DNA of 64,000 nucleotides from Colwellia sp. MB02u-6 (GCF_014077095.1 NZ_JACGVG010000038.1:310001-374000); one strand, 5' to 3'. Counted from the first letter of the stretch, positions 29,495 to 39,176 are shown. Program-made: numbers and translations. Notes: generated by a model not told the origin, from the letters alone.

Positions 29495-29512
29495 TTATCT
29501 ATCAGTAGATAG
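29495..29512. promoter_or_regulatory. TetR-type operator-like site B
   Basis: The 18 bases ttatctatcagtagatag form a near-dyad and resemble site A. The site ends 13 bases before the ATG of the FAD oxidase and partly covers the space in front of its ribosome-binding site (gagg at 29517-29520). Binding here would block that gene. The regulator is inferred to be the nearby TetR protein. Confidence 0.5.
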
Positions 29513-29525
29513 GCTTGAGGTGTTA

Positions 29526-30641
29526 ATGAATAAAAAGCGCGTAATTATTGTTGGTGGTGGAATAGCTGGTTTGTACACCGCGTTTCAGTTAGAACAGTTA
29601 AATATTCCCTATGTGCTTTTTGAAGCGAAAGATGTTTTTGGTGGGCGCATTCATAGTGAACAGCCTAAAGGAAGTAATGATGAATCGTTATTTCATGATC
29701 TTGGCCCAACATGGATATTTCCGCATCATTATCGTATGAAAGCATTAGCGGCTAATTTGCAGCAAAATTTATTTCATCAACATATTGCTGGCGCGGTGGT
29801 TTATCATGAACATACGAATATATCCCCTAAAATTATTAAAAATGGTCAAGGGCCTTTATTGCATCGCTTAGAAGGGGGTTTATATAAACTCATTTTGGCT
29901 TTACAAGCTAAGTTATCAAAAAGTAACTATCAGCTAAGTTGTCAAGTAGATAGTTTAATAAAGGTCAATGATACTTGGCAAGTAACAGTGAAAAATACAA
30001 AAGATGCTTCGGTCGTTATTCACGAAACCGACAATTTAATATTAGCCTTGCCACCCAGACTTATTCATGAATACTTAACGCCTGCTCATTGGGCGAGTGA
30101 AGCGTTAACAAAAGCGTTAGTGGCTGTACCTACTTGGATGGCGAACCAAGCAAAGTTTATAGCGACTTATAATAAACCTTTTTGGCGAGACAATGGCTTA
30201 GCAGGACAAGCATTTAGTCGCGTTGGACCTATGATGGAAATTCATGATGCCTCAGCAGCAGATCAGCAGGGTTTTGCATTATTTGGTTTTATCGGACTTT
30301 CATCCCAAGCCATAAAGAGTGTCTCTATTGAACATTTAAAAGCTCAGTGTATTAATCAGCTTAAGTTACTGTTTGGCGAAGCAGCCGAGGACTATGAACA
30401 GTGTTATTTAAAAAGTTGGGGTAACGATGTCCATGTTGCCACAGATAAAGACAGAGCAGGGGCACCGGCGCATCCTGATTTTAATATAAAGCGATTTTCT
30501 CAGGAGTTATCGTCATTAAACTTATATCTGGCAGCTAGTGAGTTTTCTGAGCAAGATGCTGGTTACCTTGAAGGCGCGATTAACGCCGCTAATACAGCGA
30601 TTAGTTTATTGAAAAAAACAGTCTTGTTTAAAAGTCACTAA
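29526..30641 (+). CDS. FAD-dependent amine oxidase family protein
   Basis: I take the ATG at 29526, six bases after gagg, over the GTG at 29520. The protein has 371 residues. It starts with a dinucleotide-binding fold (RVIIVGGGIAGLYTA, then LFEAKDVFGGRIH) typical of flavin monoamine oxidases. DLGPTWIFPHH near 60 and the closing LEGAINAANTAISLL near 355 also fit, the latter being the second FAD-contact region (usually WxEGAxxSG). No signal peptide is seen, so it is probably cytoplasmic. The substrate is unknown. It is divergent from GST-cupin and followed by a TetR gene. Confidence 0.88.
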   Translation: MNKKRVIIVGGGIAGLYTAFQLEQLNIPYVLFEAKDVFGGRIHSEQPKGSNDESLFHDLGPTWIFPHHYRMKALAANLQQNLFHQHIAGAVVYHEHTNISPKIIKNGQGPLLHRLEGGLYKLILALQAKLSKSNYQLSCQVDSLIKVNDTWQVTVKNTKDASVVIHETDNLILALPPRLIHEYLTPAHWASEALTKALVAVPTWMANQAKFIATYNKPFWRDNGLAGQAFSRVGPMMEIHDASAADQQGFALFGFIGLSSQAIKSVSIEHLKAQCINQLKLLFGEAAEDYEQCYLKSWGNDVHVATDKDRAGAPAHPDFNIKRFSQELSSLNLYLAASEFSEQDAGYLEGAINAANTAISLLKKTVLFKSH

Positions 30642-30839
30642 AAACAGACAAGCATCTTAGTGGTATCAATTTAGCGAAATTATTAACTATTTGAATAAAA
30701 TGACTGAGTCATTGATAATAGATGAGATTATTGAGTAACTAACATCAGCAGTAACCTTGTCTGGTTATATTGCTAATATGGGCATTAAAGCTACTCAATA
30801 ACTTCATGATTTACTTAACCTCTCACATAGCATTTATTT

Positions 30840-31370
30840 ATGAATAAAAAATCTCAAATACTCACATTAGCTGAAAACAAAGTAAGGTCTGGCGGTTACG
30901 GTAATTTTAGCTTTAGAGAGCTTGCCGATGAAATAGGCATTAAAAGCTCAAGTGTGCATTATTATTTTCGCACCAAATCTGATTTAGCTGCAGAATTAGC
31001 CCATCAGTATACCGATGTGTTTTTAGCATCACTAAATGATGAGAAAGCAAAGCAACAAGAGAATAGTGCGATTAATCTCTATATTAATATGTTCAAAGCG
31101 GCATTGGAAAAAGATAACCAAATGTGTTTATGTGGTTTATTAGGCGCACAGTTAGACGCCTTACCAGAGCAAGTGAAAAGTGAAATCAAACGTTTTTTTG
31201 AATTGAATATAAACTGGTTACAACAAAGATATATTGAAGAAAAAGATATGACAGCAGCAAGTGCCAAAGCTAAAGCTATTCAGTTATTAGCCTCATTAGA
31301 GGGCATGATGATTTTATCTAAAGTATTAGATGATAAAACGGCTTTTGATAATATTCAATCTTATATTTAA
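30840..31370 (+). CDS. TetR family transcriptional regulator
   Basis: The protein has 176 residues, close to the short end of the TetR range. The N-terminal helix-turn-helix (FSFRELADEIGIKSSSVHYYFRTKSDLA) is classic TetR. The C-terminal ligand domain carries two Cys in NQMCLCGLLGAQ. This C-L-C-G-L type motif is common in TetR proteins near reductases, so reactive electrophiles could be the signal, but that is inference. It probably represses the divergent GST/FAD-oxidase promoters through sites A and B. Confidence 0.9.
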   Translation: MNKKSQILTLAENKVRSGGYGNFSFRELADEIGIKSSSVHYYFRTKSDLAAELAHQYTDVFLASLNDEKAKQQENSAINLYINMFKAALEKDNQMCLCGLLGAQLDALPEQVKSEIKRFFELNINWLQQRYIEEKDMTAASAKAKAIQLLASLEGMMILSKVLDDKTAFDNIQSYI

Positions 31371-31790
31371 CCGCGTATTTTTATAGACTATGCTATTTAA
31401 ACAATATTGTCTTAAGCTATGTGCCATCGTTGTGGAATGGTTGTCGCATTAAGTCATATTAGACAAATACCTAAATCTCATTTTTATGTCCACTCACATA
31501 AGTCTGTAAATAGCCTAGACGAACCTAAACCTATATAAAATCAAAACCAAAAAACATGGGCAAAGCGAAAGAAAAATAATTCAGCTTATGGTTGAGTAAA
31601 CACACTTGGCAGTCGCAGACAGTGAGTCACCTAAGTTACTCAAACAGACAGCTATCACCTAAGTTACTCAAACAGAAAGCTAATAGTTGACTAGGTTTCG
31701 TTTAGCTAGAAAATTTTAGCCAACTATAACTGAGCAAATGATAACTTAGCCTGCTATTTAGGCGTTGATCAACATAAGGGCGCAGATATT
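31371..31790. other. Gene-free region with a 28-base direct repeat
   Basis: No intact gene is seen. It holds two adjacent direct copies of a 28-base unit (described separately) and otherwise AT-rich sequence. Confidence 0.4.
31627..31682. repeat. Two tandem 28-base direct repeats
   Basis: The unit starts tcacctaagttactcaaaca and ends agcta. Copy 1 is at 31627-31654 and copy 2 at 31655-31682; they differ at one position (c/a). They lie about 110 bases upstream of the ABM-domain gene and may be a simple duplication or a binding region. Confidence 0.8.
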
Positions 31791-32372
31791 ATGCATACAG
31801 ATAAAGTTACTGAGAATTTCAGCGATATAGAAGGGGCAACGGTTGTTATTACGCATAGAGTGCGTGAGGGCAAACATGCTGATTACGAAAGCTGGTCTAA
31901 TGAAATTGCGCCGCTTTGCAAAGCCTCACTAGGGAATTTGGACTGGCACATCGTCCGTCCAATTTCTGGACTGACCGGAACCTACACAATTATTATCCGA
32001 TTTGACACTCGAGCACATTTACAAGACTGGATGGAATCGTTAACTCGCTCTCGTCTGATTGACAAGGTTCAGCCGTTATTAGTCACTGGCGATGACTTTT
32101 TTATCAGTAGTGGGCTAGATTTCTGGTTTACCCCAGAAAGAGCTAAAGCTAAAGTACCCGTTCGCTGGAAACAGTCCATAGTGACATGGTCTGCCATTTA
32201 CCCTTTAGTGCTTGGTGTACCGATAGTCATTGCACCAGTGCTGCAACTATTACACTTTCCCGATAATCATTTTATAACCACGCTTGTAGTAACAGGAGTC
32301 ATCGTTTTTCTCATGGTTTATTGGATCATGCCTCGTTACACACGATTTATCCAGCGATGGCTATTCAGTTGA
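31791..32372 (+). CDS. ABM-domain membrane protein (antibiotic biosynthesis monooxygenase-like)
   Basis: The protein has 193 residues. Residues about 15-105 form an ABM ferredoxin-like domain (VVITHRVREGKHADYESWSNEI, then YTIIIRFDTRAHLQDWMES). Two helices follow at about 135-157 and 163-183. This ABM-plus-two-helix architecture is common in proteobacteria and has no settled function. It precedes a YnfA-type membrane protein on the same strand with a gap of about 108 bases. Confidence 0.85.
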   Translation: MHTDKVTENFSDIEGATVVITHRVREGKHADYESWSNEIAPLCKASLGNLDWHIVRPISGLTGTYTIIIRFDTRAHLQDWMESLTRSRLIDKVQPLLVTGDDFFISSGLDFWFTPERAKAKVPVRWKQSIVTWSAIYPLVLGVPIVIAPVLQLLHFPDNHFITTLVVTGVIVFLMVYWIMPRYTRFIQRWLFS

Positions 32373-32480
32373 TGCACACTTATAGCCCACCAACAACTTG
32401 CAGATAATAGTGTTTTCTACGCTTTTCTTCGGTAAATTGTGGCTCAAGCGGGATTTTCACTACTAAGAGAGATTTTTTTG

Positions 32481-32810
32481 TTGGAATTTAAAATATTTGG
32501 TCTTTTTATCATTACAGCTTTAACTGAAATTATAGGTTGTTATTTACCGTATCTTTGGTTGCGTGAAGATAAGTCAATTTGGTTGTTGGTTCCAGCCGCT
32601 CTAAGCTTGGCCACATTTTCGTGGTTGCTTTCTCTACATCCTGAGGCCGCTGGTAGAGTTTATGCGGCCTATGGTGGTGTTTATATTTTTATGGCTATTT
32701 TATGGTTGTGGGTTATAGAAGGAATTCGCCCAACAGCATGGGATTTAGTTGGGTCGGGAGTAGCACTTCTGGGTATGGCTATTATTATGTTTGCCCCCCG
32801 CACTACATAA
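32481..32810 (+). CDS. ynfA: YnfA family (UPF0060) four-helix membrane protein
   Basis: I choose the TTG at 32481, with aagagag about 10 bases upstream, because it gives 109 residues, which is the family length; an in-frame GTG at 32439 would add 14 residues. The family motifs [33 protein letters not shown] and [15 protein letters not shown] are all present, and four helices cover nearly the whole protein. YnfA is related to small multidrug resistance pumps. Its physiological substrate here is unknown. Confidence 0.9.
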   Translation: MEFKIFGLFIITALTEIIGCYLPYLWLREDKSIWLLVPAALSLATFSWLLSLHPEAAGRVYAAYGGVYIFMAILWLWVIEGIRPTAWDLVGSGVALLGMAIIMFAPRTT

Positions 32811-33150
32811 CAATTAAAAATGTAAGCTGTGCGGCTTTTTCAGCGCTGATATAGCGAGAAAGGCTTAACGTCATTAGTGAGTCTGCAAAGGTTTACCCCC
32901 ATCCAGCCACTGTAAAAAACATTTTTAGAGACTAAAGACAATCCAAAAATGGCTAAGGCGCAGGGTTGACAGCGGCTAAAATATAACCATCAAATAGTTA
33001 AAGTTATTTGGTATTTAATTTTCTGTAGTGATAGTAACCTAATTATTAATCATTATAATTAAATTGTGATTTTAAAATTTGTGAAGCCTTAAAAATCATT
33101 CTATTTTATAAGTATCCATTTTGTTTTAAAAATTAACAAGTGAGATAAAC
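32811..33150. other. AT-rich gap before the dienelactone hydrolase gene
   Basis: No gene or strong hairpin is seen. The promoter of the following gene must lie here; the last bases (aagtgagat) give its ribosome-binding site. Confidence 0.35.
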
Positions 33151-34041
33151 ATGTTAAAAAAATTAGAGAGTGATATCCCTCAAGAAGCATTTGACTGGTA
33201 CGACGAATATGCTCATGGAGGAATGGATCGCAGAGCCTTTATGGCAAAATTAGGTACTTTGGTTGCTGCTGGTTATTCCATGGCCTTATTAACATCAACA
33301 TTGTTGCCTAATTATGCCTTAGCCGAACAAGTCTCTTTTAATGATGCTGAAATAAAAGCAACCTATGAGACCTTTGATTCCCCAGAGGGTTACGGCAAAG
33401 GCGCTGGCTATTTAGTAACGCCAACCAATAAAACAGGCACTTTACCCGTTGTTTTAGTTATTCATGAAAATAGGGGGCTGAACCCATACGTAAAAGATGT
33501 CACTCGTCGACTGGCTAAAGCGGGTTATCTTGCCTTTGCTCCTGATGCTCTCTTTACACTAGGAGGATATCCTGGGAATGATGATGAGGGTAGAGCAATG
33601 CAAAAAACTATGGAGCGTTCTAAAATACAACAAGATTTTGTTGCGGCGGCAAATTTCATCAAGAAGCATGACAGAAGTAACCGGAAACTCGGTGCTGTTG
33701 GATTTTGTTTTGGTGGCTACATAGTTAATTATTTAGCCTCCGTTGAGTCTGATCTCATTATTGCTGGAGTACCTTTTTATGGCACACCTGCAAAAAGTGA
33801 GTCAAGGAAAAATATTAAAGCTTCGTTACTTATTCAGCTTGCTGAACTTGATGAAAGAGTTAACAAATATTGGCCTGAATATGAGAACGACTTAAAAAAG
33901 GTAGCAGTCCCTTATCAAATGCACATGTATAAAAATGCCCAACATGGCTTTCATAATGACTCTACTGGGCGCTATGATAAAGAAAATGCAGATCTTGCAT
34001 GGGATCGTACATTAGCATTTTTTGCTGAAAAATTAGTTTAA
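33151..34041 (+). CDS. Tat-type dienelactone hydrolase family protein
   Basis: The protein has 296 residues. The N terminus has a short cytoplasmic lead and MDRRAFMAKLGTLVAAGYSMA, a twin-arginine signal (RRxFM), so it should be exported folded. The hydrolase core has the nucleophile in GFCFGG near residue 186, with Cys in place of Ser as in carboxymethylenebutenolidases, the acid in AELDERV near 232, and His in QHGFHND near 264. It would open lactone or ester rings in the periplasm. No aromatic degradation genes are adjacent. Confidence 0.9.
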   Translation: MLKKLESDIPQEAFDWYDEYAHGGMDRRAFMAKLGTLVAAGYSMALLTSTLLPNYALAEQVSFNDAEIKATYETFDSPEGYGKGAGYLVTPTNKTGTLPVVLVIHENRGLNPYVKDVTRRLAKAGYLAFAPDALFTLGGYPGNDDEGRAMQKTMERSKIQQDFVAAANFIKKHDRSNRKLGAVGFCFGGYIVNYLASVESDLIIAGVPFYGTPAKSESRKNIKASLLIQLAELDERVNKYWPEYENDLKKVAVPYQMHMYKNAQHGFHNDSTGRYDKENADLAWDRTLAFFAEKLV

Positions 34042-34338
34042 AAATACTGAGTAATAGGAGACAAAAGTCAGGGGTAACGTTAGTTTTTGGGTGATTAAGA
34101 AGGGCGTAAAATGATCGCTTTGGGGTGTTTTTTTGATAGGAAAGGTTTATTTTATTCAGTTATTTATAACTCAAATAACTATAGCCTCAGATAATTTAAC
34201 AATATAATCGACTTTCACACCAATATAACATCAACAATTATTCCGCTTACAATGATGGGTTAAGTGCGTTATATCTATAAGCTAGTGATGGAAAAATATG
34301 ATATCTGTAAATTTAACTATTGGGTAACTGAAATAAAA
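34042..34338. other. AT-rich gap
   Basis: Nothing recognisable is seen in this interval. Confidence 0.3.
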
Positions 34339-34626
34339 ATGATAAAAGTAATTATTGAGCGTGTACTCGCTGACGATATGGAAAGAACATACGACTCTGA
34401 AATTCGCAAAAGTTTAACCGCAATAATGACGGCAAAAGGTTATATTTCTGGCGCATCATACCGCAACAGTAATAATTCTAATATTAGAACGATTATCACC
34501 AACTGGGATAATGTGGCTTGTTGGAATCGTTGGCATAAGTCAAAAACACGTCGTGAAGTTAATAAGGCGATTATTTTAATGCTAATACAAGACGAAAAAA
34601 TTAAAGTATTAATATCGCAGTCATAA
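34339..34626 (+). CDS. Small ABM-like (dimeric alpha-beta barrel) protein
   Basis: I place the start at the ATG at 34339, which gives 95 residues; the upstream GTG at 34264 adds a leader unlike the family. The sequence follows the ABM pattern: IIERVLADDMERTYD, then AKGYISGASYRN, IRTIITNWDNVACWNRWHKS and REVNKAI. Such proteins are dimeric ferredoxin-fold monooxygenases or binding proteins. It is a second, shorter ABM-like protein 2 kb after the membrane-bound one. Function unknown. Confidence 0.7.
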   Translation: MIKVIIERVLADDMERTYDSEIRKSLTAIMTAKGYISGASYRNSNNSNIRTIITNWDNVACWNRWHKSKTRREVNKAIILMLIQDEKIKVLISQS

Positions 34627-34746
34627 TTTTTCTGCTAACGTCTGCAAAGCGTTCAATTGAGCCATTGTTGTGGGCGCTTTTGAACACCAAAAAAAGACCG
34701 ATTTATCGCAATAGTTATGGTTAATTCTCCCTCAAAAAGGCGGCGA

Positions 34747-34771
34747 AAGTGCCTCAGTTTTTGAGGCACTT
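34747..34771. repeat. Perfect 10-bp inverted repeat
   Basis: aagtgcctca at 34747-34756 and tgaggcactt at 34762-34771 flank the loop gtttt. No T run follows on either strand, so it is a weak terminator at best. It lies 10 bases beyond the integrase relic and could be part of a lost attachment or element end. Confidence 0.6.
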
Positions 34772-34781
34772 AAAATAGGCA

Positions 34782-34950
34782 TTAATTTTCTGTGCTTTCT
34801 GATATAGATAAAGCATGGTCCATTTCAGCGCCTAAATATTCAATTATACTTTCTAAATTTGAATGTCTAAGCAATAGTTGGCTCGCGGCTAAAATTCTTG
34901 CTTGAGCGCAAATTAGTGATGCTTTAGCTCTTCACAGAGAATTTATTTTA
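34782..34950 (-). pseudogene. C-terminal tail of a tyrosine recombinase/phage integrase
   Basis: The minus strand reads RAKASLICAQARILAASQLLLRHSNLESIIEYLGAEMDHALSISE in pieces, ending at a stop at 34782-34784. The order matches the end of site-specific integrases: a KASLI block, QLLLGH, LESTVRYLG with the catalytic Tyr, then DDALEI. The RHSNLESIIEYLG block keeps the Tyr. An in-frame stop lies just upstream and nothing of the catalytic core is left. It marks a past integrated element. Confidence 0.65.
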
Positions 34951-34959
34951 TATTGGGTT

Positions 34960-35398
34960 ATATCTAAGCCTATAGTGGACACCCAGTATGTAACTATATT
35001 TGTATAATAGTGATAGCAGATATGTTTTTCTGATTTTTTTGACCAACAGCTTTACCATTATGCCCAGTAGGGATTATTTAACTCTATTGACGTGCAAAAC
35101 TGATCGTAAAGATGAAAAGGTGAGCTTTATAAATAGGGATACTCATTATCCAAGGTGTATTTAAAGGTGTTGTTATTAATATATGGCACTTCGGGGCAGT
35201 CCTTAATTTGCTGCTCCCTGCATGTTCAAGTAGTTTCGGTATAGAAATATAGAAATATAGAAATATAAAAAATATAGTCATAGAGCAGAAAATTCAATGC
35301 AAGTGGATAAAGAGCAGCGTTGGGTTGGTTTCAAAAATTATTTTTTTGCAATCTGTGCTAATAAAAGTTATTTAATGATGGTTTCGGAGAAAATAATA
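34960..35398. other. AT-rich leader region before ilvD
   Basis: No gene is seen. A short direct repeat of gaaatata occurs four times at about 35243-35270. An in-frame upstream extension of ilvD from 35297 exists but is unlike the family. Confidence 0.35.
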
Positions 35399-37078
35399 AT
35401 GTCAGAAATAAATAAGTATTCAAAAACGGTCACTTTAGACGAATCACAACCAGCTTCACAAGCCATGCTTTATGCGATTGGTTTGACAGAAGATGACATG
35501 AAAAAAGCACAAGTGGGTATCGTTTCTACAGGATGGGAAGGTAACCCCTGCAACATGCACTTAAATGAACTTGCTAAAGAAGTAAAGAAAAGTGTCATTG
35601 CTGCCGATTTGGTGGGTTTAATCTTTCATACTATAGGGGTGAGTGACGGTATTTCAAACGGAACGGCAGGCATGAAGTATTCCTTAGTTTCTCGTGATGT
35701 AATTGCGGATTCTATTGAAACGGTTGCCGGTGCTCAATATTATGATGCTATGGTGGCGATCGTTGGCTGTGATAAAAACATGCCAGGGGCAATGATGGCG
35801 TTGGCGCGTGTTAATCGTCCAGGAATATTGGTTTATGGCGGCTCTGTTAAAGCGGGGAAATGGAAAGGTGAAGACTTGAATATTGTCTCTGCTTTCGAAG
35901 CTTATGGAAAAAAATTACAGGGTGTTATCTCTGATGAAGACTATAAAGGTGTGATTCAAAATGCAATCCCAGGAGCGGGTGCTTGTGGTGGAATGTACAC
36001 CGCAAACACTATGTCTTCAGCGATTGAGGCTTTAGGGATGAGCCTGCCTTACTCTTCGTCTAATCTAGCGGTGAGTGATGAGAAAAAGGTAGAAGTGACC
36101 AAAGTGGGTGATGCCATTAAAAATCTGCTGGAAAAAGACATAAAGCCACAAGATATCATGACCAAAAAAGCATTCGAAAATGCTTTAAGAATGATCATGG
36201 TTTTAGGCGGTTCTACTAACGCAACTTTGCATATAATTGCCATGGCGCGAGCCTGTGGTGTTGATTTAGGTTTAGATGATTTCCAAGCTATGGCTGACAA
36301 AACGCCATTGTTGGCAAACTTAAAACCCTCAGGTGAATACTTAATGCAAGACTTACATGCCATAGGCGGGATCCCTGCGGTAATGAAGTATTTATTGGCT
36401 GAAGGTTTGTTGCATGGCGACTGTTTGACCGTTACAGGGCAAACTATTGCAGAAAACTTAGCTGATTTACCTGGCCTGCCAGCAGTTCAAGATATCATCA
36501 GACCTTTAAGTAACCCATTAAAAGCAACGGGTCATTTACAAATTCTTTATGGAAACTTGGCTTCTGAAGGCTCAGTTGCCAAAATTACAGGTAAAGAAGG
36601 CGAAGTATTCGAAGGTCCAGCAAGAGTTTATGAAGATGAATTCGCCGCAATAAAAGGCATCGAAGACGAAGTACAAAAAGGAGAGGTTATCGTTATCCGT
36701 TATTCTGGGCCAAAGGGAGCGCCTGGAATGCCTGAAATGCTAAAACCAACGTCAGCAGTAATGGGTGCTGGTCTTGGCAAAGACGTAGCTCTAATCACTG
36801 ATGGTAGATTTTCTGGAGGTTCTCACGGCTTTGTTGTTGGACACGTTACCCCTGAGGCTTCAGAAGGTGGATTGATTGCTTTGGTGCAAAATGGCGACAT
36901 TATCCGTATTGACGCAGTGACGAATAAATTGGAACTGAAAGTAGACGAGGCCGAAATTGTTAAGCGCAAAGCCGCATGGATAAAGCCGGCTTATAGAGCT
37001 ACCAACGGTGTATTACGAAAGTATATTGCCACGGTAAAATCTGCATCGCTAGGGTGTGTTACCGATGAAATAGACTAA
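35399..37078 (+). CDS. ilvD: Dihydroxy-acid dehydratase, Bacteroidetes-like form
   Basis: The start at 35399 has ggag 9 bases upstream and gives 559 residues, the usual length; the longer frame from 35297 adds a 34-residue leader unlike IlvD. The enzyme makes the 2-keto acids for valine, isoleucine and leucine. Cluster Cys motifs are [17 protein letters not shown] and [15 protein letters not shown]. The opening ([21 protein letters not shown]) and [13 protein letters not shown] are, as I remember them, closer to IlvD of Bacteroidetes than to the 610-residue enterobacterial form. No other ilv gene is near; integrase and IS relics flank it, so transfer is likely. Edd at 15 kb is its paralogue. 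Confidence 0.93.
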   Translation: MSEINKYSKTVTLDESQPASQAMLYAIGLTEDDMKKAQVGIVSTGWEGNPCNMHLNELAKEVKKSVIAADLVGLIFHTIGVSDGISNGTAGMKYSLVSRDVIADSIETVAGAQYYDAMVAIVGCDKNMPGAMMALARVNRPGILVYGGSVKAGKWKGEDLNIVSAFEAYGKKLQGVISDEDYKGVIQNAIPGAGACGGMYTANTMSSAIEALGMSLPYSSSNLAVSDEKKVEVTKVGDAIKNLLEKDIKPQDIMTKKAFENALRMIMVLGGSTNATLHIIAMARACGVDLGLDDFQAMADKTPLLANLKPSGEYLMQDLHAIGGIPAVMKYLLAEGLLHGDCLTVTGQTIAENLADLPGLPAVQDIIRPLSNPLKATGHLQILYGNLASEGSVAKITGKEGEVFEGPARVYEDEFAAIKGIEDEVQKGEVIVIRYSGPKGAPGMPEMLKPTSAVMGAGLGKDVALITDGRFSGGSHGFVVGHVTPEASEGGLIALVQNGDIIRIDAVTNKLELKVDEAEIVKRKAAWIKPAYRATNGVLRKYIATVKSASLGCVTDEID

Positions 37079-37169
37079 AATAGCCCGTTTTCAGAACCCG
37101 TTTTGATTTTGCATTCTTTTGTGATGCTATCAAAGCGGTCAAAGGTCAGAGATTAAGTTTCCAGCGAAA

Positions 37170-38235
37170 AATCTCCTGATACTGCCGGTGACTGTTGTAC
37201 CACATGGTTATGTAGTTCAGTACATCTTGCTGTGCTGCATAACGTGTTTCATAATTACGCCAATGAACGCACTTTGGTTTCGAGCTTCCGACAACGGCAT
37301 TATCCCAGTAACATCCTTTTTACTCATACTGCCAACAAATCCATTTGATTTGAGTAATCAACGATATTGATGGCTGGCATACTTAAAGCCCTGATCTGAA
37401 TAAACTATCCCCCTGCTTTGAGCTGTCGTCGCCAAATAGCCATTGTTAATGTATCAAAAACAAGCTGTGCTTTCATTCTTGACCCCATACTCCAACCCAA
37501 GATTCTTTGTGAGTATAAGTCAATCACGACACGTAAATATAGCCAACCTTATGTGTCCAAACGTAGGTTATATCACCTACCCACGGTTTATTCAGTGCTG
37601 CAACAGCAAAGTTTTACTTTAGCTCATTTTGATAAATGGGGTTGTTATGGTCGCTGTTGCTTTGTATTTCTTTTTATAACGAACCCAAACGATTAGTTGA
37701 GCCGTCTTACGTTGGCTAACTGGAAAGCTTAACGTATTGAGTACTTTTTAACCCACCTAGCACCATAGGTATTGTCACTGAATTTAGCAATATCTTTAAT
37801 CAACACAATCATTTCTTGATGTGTTGGATCATCAGAGGCACTTACTTTACGCTTTTGAACGCTATAGAAATTATTACTTTTAACACCCAGTAAGTGGTGC
37901 ATGACTACCACAGGCCAGATCTTCTTATGTTGGGTAATGAACGAATATTTTACTTCGTGTCTTTAGCAAATAAGGCCATTACTTTTTTAGGATCTAACGC
38001 TCCATTGCTAAACGTTTTACTTGAGCTTTTAGGTTGCGAACTTCTGCTTGCTCTGGTATTAATTTCCCTTTGCCACGAAAAGCTTGACCATCCTCATTGT
38101 CGGCTTCTTTGAGCCAACAACCTAGCCTATTAGGATTAATACCTAAGTTTCTTGAGGCTTCTGCCTGGCTATATTTTTGCTCGACAACTAAAGCGATAGC
38201 ATCAAGTTTGCATTCTTTTGAATATTTTTACTGAC
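37170..38235 (-). mobile_element. Broken IS3-family element, longer copy of the 6.9-kb remnant
   Basis: On the minus strand OrfA reads KYSKECKLDAIALVVEQKYS, QAEASRNLGINPN, WLKEADNEDGQAF, then EVRNLKAQVKRLAMER at about 38010-38230. OrfB follows with FSDNTYGARWVKKYSIR near 37740 and an integrase-core part with a NKPWVGDITYVW-like block near 37560-37600. Stops and frameshifts break both frames. The first 55 codons of OrfA are nearly the same as the fragment at 6922-7091, so both come from one IS type. Confidence 0.75.
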
Positions 38236-38390
38236 TCAATCGTGTTGAGACATACTGCTAGTCGTCCCTCTAGGTTATATGACATATTGTCGATAGTAGC
38301 GCTAAAACAAATAGATAAACTGTAAAGGGCGTTAATTACAATATTTGAGCAATACACCTTTAGTGTTTAATGGCTTAAGGATTAATTAAT

Positions 38391-38422
38391 TTGACATACG
38401 CTTGCTTTGAGTAGCGTATAAT
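38391..38422 (+). promoter_or_regulatory. Possible promoter of the SUKH-like gene
   Basis: A TTGACA at 38391-38396 and a TATAAT at 38417-38422 are both perfect hexamers, 41 bases before the start codon. The 20-base spacer is longer than the optimum of 17, so use of this pair is uncertain; the TATAAT box (preceded by gcg) may work with another upstream element. Confidence 0.35.
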
Positions 38423-38462
38423 TTTTCATGTTCTAAAAATTTTATAAATGTATTAGGTAAAT

Positions 38463-38990
38463 ATGACAGATAAAAAACTGATAAGTATTTTAAATACTTC
38501 AGCTAACCAAGAAGTTTTTTTTGGCCCACAAGGCTTTAAGCAGGTAGCAACTCAAAACGAATTAAATAAAGCGCAGCTTGGCTTTGGCATGAGTGAATTA
38601 GGTCAAGCGGCAACCAGTGATGACTTATCCGGCGAAGAAAAAGGCTGTTGGCAAACCTCATGGCAGGTTTTTGCCCGAGATACCGAATTAGGTGATCCGT
38701 ATTTTGTTGACACCAATCAAGCAGAATTACCAGTTTATACTGGATTTTTAGCTGAAACAGGTTGGGAAGTAGAGTTAGTAGCAACAAGTTTAGTTAGTTA
38801 TATCGCTTGTATGCAGTTGCTGTTTGATCATGGTCAACAAACCCAAGCACAATTCTTTCCAGACCCCAGTAGTGTTATTGATGAAGCCATATTGCAGCGG
38901 TTACAGCAACAATTGATTGAAATTTCGAGTTGTCATAAATTCTGGCAACTGTTTATGCAATGTTACCTTGATTGGCTTATTGAAGATTAG
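38463..38990 (+). CDS. SMI1/KNR4 (SUKH)-like protein
   Basis: The protein has 175 residues with no signal peptide or membrane helix. The block WQVFARDTELGDPYFVDTNQ followed by LPVYTGFLAETGW resembles the central core of SUKH proteins, where an acidic GDP(Y/F)xxD stretch is typical. SUKH proteins are often immunity proteins for contact-dependent toxins, but many single-gene members are not. No toxin gene is near, so an immunity role cannot be claimed. The gene is alone, 470 bases upstream of the acyl-CoA dehydrogenase. Confidence 0.5.
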   Translation: MTDKKLISILNTSANQEVFFGPQGFKQVATQNELNKAQLGFGMSELGQAATSDDLSGEEKGCWQTSWQVFARDTELGDPYFVDTNQAELPVYTGFLAETGWEVELVATSLVSYIACMQLLFDHGQQTQAQFFPDPSSVIDEAILQRLQQQLIEISSCHKFWQLFMQCYLDWLIED

Positions 38991-39161
38991 AAAGTTCATT
39001 TAATTTTTTGTTCGTAATAAGACTTTTACCCACTATAATTTTAATTATTACTTATTTATTGTATAAAATCATATGTTACACAAGGTGACTTTTATCTTTA
39101 AGTTTATGTTTTAAATGATTTATGTTGTCATTACACTGTTTATCCTAGTAAAAGAATAAAT

Positions 39162-39176
39162 AGTGGTATGACCAGT
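39162..39176. promoter_or_regulatory. FadR-like dyad before the acyl-CoA dehydrogenase
   Basis: agtggtatgaccagt contains TGGT-ATG-ACCA, which fits the core TGGT-N3-ACCA of FadR operators in gammaproteobacteria. It is 77 bases before the start of an acyl-CoA dehydrogenase. Similar near-dyads precede fadE in this window. The match is short and found by eye. Confidence 0.45.

Noticed and set aside
34747-34771. Inverted repeat as an integron attC site
   Set aside because: The core sites expected of attC (GTTRRRY and its complement) are not present at the ends.
35297-35398. Upstream extension of ilvD
   Set aside because: The extra residues are unlike any IlvD, and a good ribosome site precedes the internal ATG at 35399.
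38463-38990. SUKH-like protein as part of a toxin-immunity pair
   Set aside because: No polymorphic toxin or other immunity gene is near; the neighbours are metabolic.
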